Assembly (NCBI GenBank): GCA_017534365.1
Contig: JAFWCS010000293.1
Span: forward strand, 1 to 12,485
Direction: 5' to 3'
From: Clostridia bacterium
GTDB taxonomy: Bacteria > Bacillota > Clostridia > Oscillospirales > Acutalibacteraceae
DNA length: 12,485 bases
This document shows positions 6,999-12,485 of the stretch, one piece after another. The notes under the pieces are model-generated. The model ran no database searches, was not told the origin of the DNA, and was given only the letters and a program-made list of their open reading frames with translations. Made by a program: the position numbers and the translations under genes. Position 1 is the stretch's first letter. The number at the start of each line of letters is the position of its first letter.

Positions 6999-9900
6999 AT
7001 GGCGAAAACAGGAAAACGGGCGATCGCGTTTCTGCTCTCCGTGCTGCTGGTTGTGTCGGCGCTTGTCTGCCTGCCCGCAGCAGCGGATGCAGGGAGCAGC
7101 GCGGATTATCTTGACGCAGACGGCAGCCTTGCTACAGCAGAGAATGTCACTGCGCTGACCGATGCCGCTCCGGCGCTGACGGCCGGGTGGTATCTTGTGT
7201 CAGGCGATGTGAGCATCGCGGAGCGCATCCGCTGCAGCGGCGATGTGTCGCTGATCCTCGCGGACGGCGCAACGCTTACTGCGCCCAAGGGGATTACGGT
7301 CAGCCGAAATAACAGCCTGACCGTTTACGGGCAGAGCGCAGGCAGCGGCGCGCTGAAGATTGATCAGGCTGCGGATTATTGCGCGGGCATCGGCGGCGAA
7401 AGCAACGGCAGCAGCGGCAATATCACCGTCAACGGCGGCGTTCTGACCGTGACGGGCGGCTATTACGGCGCCGGCATCGGCGGCGGTGATTACGGCAGCG
7501 GCGCCGTCACGGTCAACAGAGGCAAGCTTGTGATCTACGGCGGCGATTACGCTGCCGGCATCGGCGGCGGCCGGTTCGGAGAAGGAACCGTCACCGTCAA
7601 CGGCGGCAATGTCTGGGCATGCGGCGGCGTTTACAGCGCTGCAATCGGCGGCGGCTATTACGGCGCAGGTACCGTTGTGCTCAACGGCGGCAGGGTTACG
7701 GCGCGCAGATACAGCTCCGGCACCGGCATCGGCGGCGGCGCCTCCTACAGCGGCAGCGCGACGGTCGCGATCAACTGCAAAGACGTTTCGAACCAGATCT
7801 GGGCGGATTCGTTTAACGGTACGGTCACGCTCGCCGTGCCCTTCACCAACGGGACGCAAACCATTGCAGCCGGAACGGTCGGCGACCATTCAAAAATTGA
7901 AAATGTCTATATCAGTCCGGCGAACGCGTCGGTGTCATACTGTGACGCTGACGGCACGATCAAGGAAAAAGCAAACGGTGAATACACCGTGTTGTCCGCC
8001 GGCATGACGACGCTGAACGCAGGCTGGTATGCGTTGACGGGCGATCTTTCGTTCAGCGACCGCATCAGCTGCAGCGGCGATGTTTGCCTGATCCTCTGCG
8101 ACGGCTGCACCCTGACCTCGGCAAAGGGCATCCAGGTGCCCGAAAGCGGCAGCCTGACGATCTACGGGCAGCGGCCCGGTTCCGGCGCGCTGACCGTGGA
8201 AGGGGCAGAGCTTTATAATGCCGGCATCGGCGGCAATGCCAGAAACAACAGCGGCCCGATCACCATCAACAGCGGCAGAGTCACCGTCTCCGGCGGCGAG
8301 GATGCGGCGGCCATCGGCGGCGGATATCTGGCCAACGGCACGGTCACCGTCAACGGCGGCATCGTGGCAGCCAACGGCGACGCTGCCGGTCTCGGCGCAG
8401 ACTTTGCCGGCAGAGGCTATATCAACATCAACGGCGGTTCGGTGACTGCAACCGCCGGCGGCTCCTCCGCGGCGATCGGCGGCGGCTTTGTGTACAGCGA
8501 CAACACCGACCCGGTCTCTACGGTGACCATCACCGGCGGCGTTGTCAACGCGTTGGGCGGGCACATGGCTGCCGGCATCGGCGGCGGCCGCCAGGAGGGC
8601 GGTATCGTCACGATCACCGGCGGCACCGTCACGGCAAACAGCGACGGCGAGTACGGGATCGGCGGCGGCTATAACGGCACCGGCATCGTCACAATTACCG
8701 GCGGAACGGTCAGGGCCGGCGGCATCATCGGCGGCAGATATGACAGCCAGGTCTCGCTGACCTGGACCGCGCTGACGGACAGCATTCAGGCTGGTTCCTA
8801 TAACGGCACCGTGACCATCGAACGCACCTTCTTTGACGGCACAGACGGGGTGTTTCCGGGTGTGGTCAGCGAAAATCTCAAATTGAAGGGCAAGCTCCTC
8901 ACGCCCCTTGAGGCGGATTGCAGGATCGACTGGAAAAATGACAGCGGCGCGCTGCTTGAGACCGACTATGTGAAAATCGGTCAAACCGCAGCCTATGACG
9001 GCGCAACGCCTCTCAAAGCGGACGGCCCGTGGAGTACTTACACCTTCGACGGCTGGATGGATGAAACAAACGTCTATTCCCCCGATCTGCAGGTGACGGC
9101 CGACGGCAGCCATAAAGCTTATACCGCAACTTATCGAATCAATCCGAACGTCTTCGTGCAGAGCGGAATCACCCACGGCAATGTTACTCCCGCGCAGTCG
9201 ACCGGCGTGCCGGGAGAGCAGATCAGCTTTACCGCAACGCCGGATTCCGGCTACCGGCTGAAGTCCGTTTCTGCCAGGCGCCGTGCTTTTCTGACTGCGC
9301 TGAGCGGAACGGAGTACGACAGCTCGGACAGCTACCCGCAGCTTGTAGACGGACCTCGGGGCGGAAGATGGGAAACCAATCCAAAAAAAGGCGCCGCGTA
9401 TATTGTCATGAAGACAAACCGGCCCGTTGAAATGACCGGTTACTCCCTGACGACTTCTCAGAACGCGCCCGCCTACAACGGCCAATGCAACTGGAAAAAC
9501 TGGAAAATCTACGGCGCGAATTTCACGAGAGACAGTCAGGCCACCCGCGACTCCTCACAGTGGCAGCTCATCACCGAGGTGGTAGACGATCAGGTGCTTG
9601 GCGCAGAGAGCAAAAAGCAATATGACTTTGCCCTGGGGATGACCGCGCCTGCGTATGAGTATTACAAAATCGAAGTCACCGCAGGCAAGGGCGCCAATCT
9701 GCTGTTCATGTATGAATTTGCGCTGATTGAGGATGAGAAAGAGGTTGCCGTGGAGCTCAACGGCAACACCGGTACCTTCACCATGCCGGAGGACTGTGTC
9801 TACCTGTCGGCGGAGTTTGAACCTCTTGCAATCACCGTTGCAGCGCACTCTCTCTCCCTCAACGGTGATATCGGCGTGAATTTTTACGCGGAGATTCCGA

Positions 9901-10694
9901 ATGTGACGGAAGACTCCTATGCGGAATTCACCGTGGACGGCGAGACTGTCACCGTGCCGATCAATCTTGAGAAGTATATCATGAGCGGCGACACGAAGCT
10001 CTACAAATTCACCTGCAACGTCGCCGCCGCGCAGATTGATACGGAAATTACCGGCAGGATCGTTAACGGCGAAATGGAAAGCGACCCGATCAGCTATTCC
10101 GTCCACGCCTACCTGACCGAGGCGATGACGAAGCCGGAGACGGCGGGCAACGCGAACTTCATGGCGCTCGCCAGCAGCCTTGCCACCTACGGCTGGTACG
10201 CAAATGAGCTGTTCGCCTACGACGCCGATTTCGTCAAGCACGCGCTCTTCAACGATGCGCCGATGACGGCCGTCACGGCTGATTCCCTTGCGGATGCGGC
10301 GGCGCAGATCGAGAATACGGAAGCAGGCGTTGCCTACTACGGTTCGAGCCTGATGCTGCGCACTACGACGGCGATCCGTCATTACTTTACCGTGCCGGCA
10401 GGCAAGGCGGTTGATGATTTCACCTTCACCTGCGGCGGCGAGACGCTTACGCCGAACGTCAGCGGCAGCTACTATTATGTTGAAATCTCCGACATTGCAT
10501 CCGCCGAGCTCGGCACGCCCTACACTGTCACCGTCACGGACGCCGGCGGCAGCACCGTCAACGCCTGGACCTATTCGGCCATGAGCTACGCCTATAAGGC
10601 GCTCACCAAAGAAAATGCCGATGCGGCGCTGATTGATGCGGCGAAGGCCCTTGCGGTCTATTACGGCGCGGCGAAGCAGTATTTCGGCGCGTAA
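6999..10694 (+). CDS. Large secreted multidomain IGGG beta-helix surface protein
   Basis: The product has 1,231 residues. Residues 1-30 are a signal peptide. Residues 37-300 and 315-625 are two copies of one domain: each opens with AGWYxxxGDxS, then CSGDVxLIL and GQxxGSGAL, then 28-29-residue turns built on (A)GIGGG and xITVNGG. This resembles the carbohydrate-binding beta-helix family around DUF4353/Cthe_2159, which suggests glycan binding. Residues 640-712 look like an InlB-type beta-grasp repeat (Flg_new). Residues 720-759 and 913-941 look like two halves of a second bacterial repeat, split by a discoidin-like (F5/8 type C) domain at ~765-911 (GYSLTTSQN, WKIYG, YYKIEVTA). Residues 945-1231 are a C-terminal domain (GDIGVNFYAEI...) of a kind I recall from clostridial surface proteins without an established function. 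I see no LPXTG motif, dockerin or S-layer repeat. The start is set by AGAGGG at 6986-6991. Adhesion or substrate capture is an inference. Confidence 0.88.
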   Translation: MAKTGKRAIAFLLSVLLVVSALVCLPAAADAGSSADYLDADGSLATAENVTALTDAAPALTAGWYLVSGDVSIAERIRCSGDVSLILADGATLTAPKGITVSRNNSLTVYGQSAGSGALKIDQAADYCAGIGGESNGSSGNITVNGGVLTVTGGYYGAGIGGGDYGSGAVTVNRGKLVIYGGDYAAGIGGGRFGEGTVTVNGGNVWACGGVYSAAIGGGYYGAGTVVLNGGRVTARRYSSGTGIGGGASYSGSATVAINCKDVSNQIWADSFNGTVTLAVPFTNGTQTIAAGTVGDHSKIENVYISPANASVSYCDADGTIKEKANGEYTVLSAGMTTLNAGWYALTGDLSFSDRISCSGDVCLILCDGCTLTSAKGIQVPESGSLTIYGQRPGSGALTVEGAELYNAGIGGNARNNSGPITINSGRVTVSGGEDAAAIGGGYLANGTVTVNGGIVAANGDAAGLGADFAGRGYININGGSVTATAGGSSAAIGGGFVYSDNTDPVSTVTITGGVVNALGGHMAAGIGGGRQEGGIVTITGGTVTANSDGEYGIGGGYNGTGIVTITGGTVRAGGIIGGRYDSQVSLTWTALTDSIQAGSYNGTVTIERTFFDGTDGVFPGVVSENLKLKGKLLTPLEADCRIDWKNDSGALLETDYVKIGQTAAYDGATPLKADGPWSTYTFDGWMDETNVYSPDLQVTADGSHKAYTATYRINPNVFVQSGITHGNVTPAQSTGVPGEQISFTATPDSGYRLKSVSARRRAFLTALSGTEYDSSDSYPQLVDGPRGGRWETNPKKGAAYIVMKTNRPVEMTGYSLTTSQNAPAYNGQCNWKNWKIYGANFTRDSQATRDSSQWQLITEVVDDQVLGAESKKQYDFALGMTAPAYEYYKIEVTAGKGANLLFMYEFALIEDEKEVAVELNGNTGTFTMPEDCVYLSAEFEPLAITVAAHSLSLNGDIGVNFYAEIPNVTEDSYAEFTVDGETVTVPINLEKYIMSGDTKLYKFTCNVAAAQIDTEITGRIVNGEMESDPISYSVHAYLTEAMTKPETAGNANFMALASSLATYGWYANELFAYDADFVKHALFNDAPMTAVTADSLADAAAQIENTEAGVAYYGSSLMLRTTTAIRHYFTVPAGKAVDDFTFTCGGETLTPNVSGSYYYVEISDIASAELGTPYTVTVTDAGGSTVNAWTYSAMSYAYKALTKENADAALIDAAKALAVYYGAAKQYFGA
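7380..8740 (+). repeat. IGGG repeat array, two duplicated beta-helix domains
   Basis: The encoded protein carries the IGGG signature at residues ~129, 158, 186, 214 and 242 in the first domain. In the second it occurs near 409, 438, 465 (degenerate AGLGAD), 491, 526, 552 and 576. Spacing in the first block is 28-29 residues, about 85 bases. At DNA level the units share GGCATCGGCGGCGG-like words but have diverged between units, so the array arose by old duplication, not recent tandem expansion. Confidence 0.8.
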
Positions 10695-10698
10695 GGAG
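10693..10698 (+). promoter_or_regulatory. Ribosome binding site overlapping the upstream stop codon
   Basis: AAGGAG begins inside the TAA stop (10692-10694) of the large beta-helix gene and lies 7 bases before ATG 10706. The overlap implies that the subtilase is translated from the same transcript. Confidence 0.75.
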
Positions 10699-10705
10699 AA
10701 AGCAT

Positions 10706-11272
10706 ATGAAGTTGACGAAAAAAATACTTGCCACGCTGATGATGCTGTGCCTGCTTCTCCAGCAGGTCGGCCTCTCCGCGCTGGCGGTTGATAAGATGAC
10801 CAATGACCCCGGCTCTGCCAGGCAGTGGGGCATGAAGGCCATCGGCATGGACAAAGCCTGGTGTATGGGGCTCACCGGAAAGGGCGTCAAGGTCGGCGTC
10901 ATCGACTGCGGCCTTTCCACCGCGACGGGCGACATTGCCGCAAGCCGTGTTGAGGCCGGCCCGAACTATACCGGCTCCGTCGGCAACTCCGCAACGGATA
11001 TCGAAGGCCATGGTACCTTTGTCGCCGGCATCATCGGCGCGGCGAAGGACAACGGCGTGGGCATTGCAGGTGTAGCGCCTGAATGCAATTTCTACATGGT
11101 AAAGGCGCTGAGCGATATGACGCAGGCGGTGAAAGACTGCGTGAATGCCGGGTGTCAGGTGATCAACCTGAGCATGGGCACGCCCAGCGCTCAGGAGGCG
11201 GCGGGGCTCAAGCCTGCAATCGACGCCGCCGTTGCTGCCGGCGTGATTGTGGTAGGGCATGGCGCACCTTGA
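10706..11272 (+). CDS. Secreted subtilase (S8 peptidase), N-terminal part, truncated at junction
   Basis: The frame starts with a signal peptide (residues 1-28, MKLTKK then a Leu-rich core ending ALA) and runs straight into a subtilase catalytic domain with almost no propeptide. The Asp block is KVGVIDCGL (D67), the His block GHGTFVAGIIGA (H102), and the VINLSMG core strand follows. The family should then show an oxyanion Asn (A-A-G-N) and a GTSMA serine block. Instead the sequence changes after VIVVG at about 11256, and the frame closes at TGA 11270-11272 after three or four unrelated residues. Only ~184 residues are native. The native gene is probably a complete serine protease cut off by an assembly or ligation break, not a natural truncation. 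It is translationally close-coupled to the upstream beta-helix gene. Confidence 0.85.
   Translation: MKLTKKILATLMMLCLLLQQVGLSALAVDKMTNDPGSARQWGMKAIGMDKAWCMGLTGKGVKVGVIDCGLSTATGDIAASRVEAGPNYTGSVGNSATDIEGHGTFVAGIIGAAKDNGVGIAGVAPECNFYMVKALSDMTQAVKDCVNAGCQVINLSMGTPSAQEAAGLKPAIDAAVAAGVIVVGHGAP
11254..11262. other. Chimeric junction: Clostridia subtilase to Bacteroidales murF-alr
   Basis: Left of this point the subtilase frame matches its family; right of it another frame matches MurF. The MurF frame has a TAG at 11253-11255 directly upstream, so homology cannot extend leftwards. The break carries GGCATG at 11256-11261. The protein family, inferred taxon and reading frame all change within fewer than ten bases. 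Confidence 0.8.
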
Positions 11273-12404
11273 GCCGCTGGCCATGCGCCTTGAGGTGAAG
11301 GAAGGCCAGCACGGGCTGACGCTCATCAACGACTCGTACAACAACGACCTGCAGTCGCTCGACATCGCCCTCGACTTCCTGCAGCGCCGCGAGGAGGACG
11401 GCAGCCGGCGGATGGTGGTGCTGAGCGACATACAGCAGAGCGGTGAGACTGTCAACAGGCTCTACAGCCAGGTGGCCACTTTGCTGAAAGAGCGCAACAT
11501 AGGCCGCCTTGTGGGCATAGGACACGAGATAGCGTCGGCGGCATCGCTGTTCAATATGGACGAGAAAGCCTTCTTCAACAGCACCAGCGATTTCATCCGC
11601 AGCGACCTCTTCCGCAACCTGCACGACAGTGTGGTGCTGCTCAAAGGAGCACGCAGCTTCGGTTTTGAGCACATCACTGAACTGCTGGAACAGAAGGTGC
11701 ACGAGACCATCTTAGAGGTGAACCTCGGCGCCGTGGTGCACAACCTGAACCACTTCCGCTCGCTGATGAAGCCAGAGACGAAGATGGTGTGCATGATTAA
11801 GGCTGATGCCTACGGTGCCGGAGCCATCGAGGTGGCCAAGACACTGCAGGAACACCGTGTGGACTACCTCGCCGTGGCCACCGCCGACGAGGGAGCTGAG
11901 CTGCGCCGGGCGGGCATCACGCAGAACATCATCGTGATGAACCCAGAGATGTCGTCATTCAAGACTCTCTTCGACTACGACTTAGAGCCAGAGGTGTATT
12001 CCTTCCGACTGATGGACGCCCTCATCCGCGCCGCACGCGCACAGGGCATCACCGGATGGCCCGTTCACATCAAGCTCGACACGGGCATGCACCGGCTGGG
12101 ATTTAATGTTTCTGCTGGGAGTGCTGGGACTGCTGGGACGACTGGGAATGCTGGGAGTGCTGAGACTACTGGGATGACTGGGAATGATGGGACTAATGAG
12201 ACTGCTGGGATGACTGGGAGTGCTGGGACTAATGACCTGCCTGAACTTATTGCACGCTTGAAGGCGCAGCAGGCTATCATTCCACGCTCGGTGTTCTCGC
12301 ACTTCGTGGGCAGCGACAGCGATGACTTCAACCAGTTCTCCGCCCTGCAGTTCGAGCGCTTCGACAATGCCAGCCGACAGCTGCAAGCAGCCTTCAGCCA
12401 TCAT
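11259..12404 (+). CDS. murF-alr: Bifunctional MurF-alanine racemase fragment (Bacteroidales type)
   Basis: The frame is open on the + strand from 11259 to the window end, but only about 382 codons are native. Residues ~1-150 match the C-terminal domain of MurF (RLEVKEGQHG, LINDSYNND, VVLSDIQQSGE, VVLLKGARSFGFE). The full enzyme adds D-Ala-D-Ala to the UDP-MurNAc tripeptide. Residues ~152-380 match the N-terminal barrel of alanine racemase, with the PLP lysine in MIKADAYGAG (K181) and DTGMHRLGF at 274-282. Fusion of the two on one chain is a known Bacteroidetes arrangement. The MurF N-terminal and central domains, and the racemase C-terminal domain with its catalytic Tyr, are missing. A repeat-encoded Ser/Thr/Ala/Gly stretch interrupts residues ~285-326 before the normal DLPELIARLK resumes. 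Start and end are breakpoints, not a real start or stop. Confidence 0.85.
12112..12235 (+). repeat. In-frame 9-bp tandem repeat inside alanine racemase
   Basis: Thirteen consecutive 9-base units of the form NNNNTGRGA (most often ending CTGGGA) run from 12112 to 12228, followed by a partial unit CTAATGA. Because 9 is a multiple of 3, the frame is kept and the units encode three-residue steps such as S-A-G, T-A-G, T-T-G and N-D-G. Units differ at the first four positions while TGRGA is kept. I recall similar TGGGA-rich 9-mers as dispersed minisatellites in Prevotella, usually between genes; this is memory and was not searched. Confidence 0.88.
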
Positions 12405-12410
12405 GCCGAT
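12399..12410. other. Second chimeric junction: racemase to metallophosphatase
   Basis: The + strand racemase homology ends at AAFSHH (codons up to ~12404). A minus-strand 5'-nucleotidase-like frame ends its homology at VAVIGM, at the same place. CATGCC (12402-12407) marks the break; it is the reverse complement of the GGCATG at the first junction. Confidence 0.7.
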
Positions 12411-12485
12411 CACCGCCACCCGTACGCCGCCCGCGTCCAGGATCGTATATCCGTCGGCGATGGGCTGTCCGTCCTCGCCGTACAC
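12402..12485 (-). CDS. 5'-nucleotidase-like metallophosphatase, internal fragment
   Basis: Reading the minus strand from the window edge gives 28 residues, VYGEDGQPIADGYTI then LDAGGVRVAVIGM. This pattern (a Y/D/G-rich turn, a Y-x-I strand, a GV(R/K)VAVIG strand) is what follows the GNHE block in bifunctional metallophosphatase/5'-nucleotidase proteins of the UshA type. The match is short, so the family call is moderate. It has no start or stop here: it enters from the right edge and is cut by the junction at ~12402. The frame stays open beyond the junction to ~11982 only because it reads the murF-alr segment antisense. Its codons resemble the GC-rich left part of the window more than the murF-alr segment, so it may belong to the clostridial genome; this is a weak inference. 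Confidence 0.55.

Noticed and set aside
7935..9485. Minus-strand open frame of 516 codons, and another at 9555-10382
   Set aside because: Both are antisense to the large beta-helix gene. Their His/Arg/Ala/Asp-rich composition mirrors Gly/Ala/Thr-rich sense codons and matches no family.
11173..11400. A natural subtilase-MurF fusion protein
   Set aside because: The two parts are in different frames with stops between them, and both are truncated inside conserved domains.
12112..12235. CRISPR array
   Set aside because: Units are 9 bases with no spacers and are translated in frame.
11208..12401. Minus-strand open frames across the murF-alr segment, including the Ser/Pro-rich one
   Set aside because: They are antisense readings of murF-alr. 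The Ser/Pro/Thr repeat is the reverse complement of the 9-bp array; only codons 12402-12485 of the last frame show family similarity.

Overview
The first ~11.25 kb reads as a gut Clostridia (Oscillospirales/Ruminococcaceae-like) chromosome segment. This is an inference from the protein families: a clostridial-type GH2 beta-galactosidase C-terminus, a BspA-type N-terminal motif, IGGG beta-helix repeats and a CxxC...HTGF-type surface module. Strong purine-rich ribosome binding sites fit the same picture. No rRNA or marker gene settles the taxon.

Layout, all on the + strand. 1-198: C-terminal end of a GH2 beta-galactosidase. 216-3104: secreted LamG-like plus right-handed beta-helix protein. 3144-4259: secreted calcineurin-like metallophosphoesterase. 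4327-5469: small acidic secreted protein with a BspA-like N-terminal motif. 5470-5748: non-coding gap with a strong stem-loop (5519-5550) and a near-consensus promoter (5606-5634). 5749-6949: PI-specific phospholipase C, split by one extra A in an A8 run (6363-6370). 6999-10694: 1,231-aa surface protein with two IGGG beta-helix domains, a beta-grasp repeat, a discoidin-like domain nested inside a second repeat, and a C-terminal domain. 10706-~11257: N-terminal part of a secreted subtilase (S8) that stops just before its oxyanion and serine motifs. Six consecutive products carry signal peptides, so this is an export-oriented cluster that plausibly binds and degrades extracellular glycans, phosphoesters, phosphoinositides and proteins.

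From ~11256 the sequence changes organism. 11259-~12404 encodes the MurF C-terminal domain fused to the alanine racemase N-terminal domain, the bifunctional MurF-Alr arrangement typical of Bacteroidales such as Prevotella. It is truncated at both ends. An in-frame 9-bp tandem repeat of 13 units interrupts the racemase. At ~12402 the sequence changes again, into a 28-codon minus-strand fragment of a 5'-nucleotidase-like metallophosphatase. Both breakpoints carry the hexamer GGCATG, in opposite orientations. The simplest reading is a chimeric assembly or ligation rather than a natural fusion; everything right of ~11255 should not be treated as linked to the left part until checked.

Most notable points: the double chimeric junction, the coding minisatellite in alanine racemase, the homopolymer frameshift in the PI-PLC, the discoidin domain nested in a beta-grasp repeat, and a short FFGK-type amphipathic module shared by three adjacent but otherwise unrelated secreted proteins.
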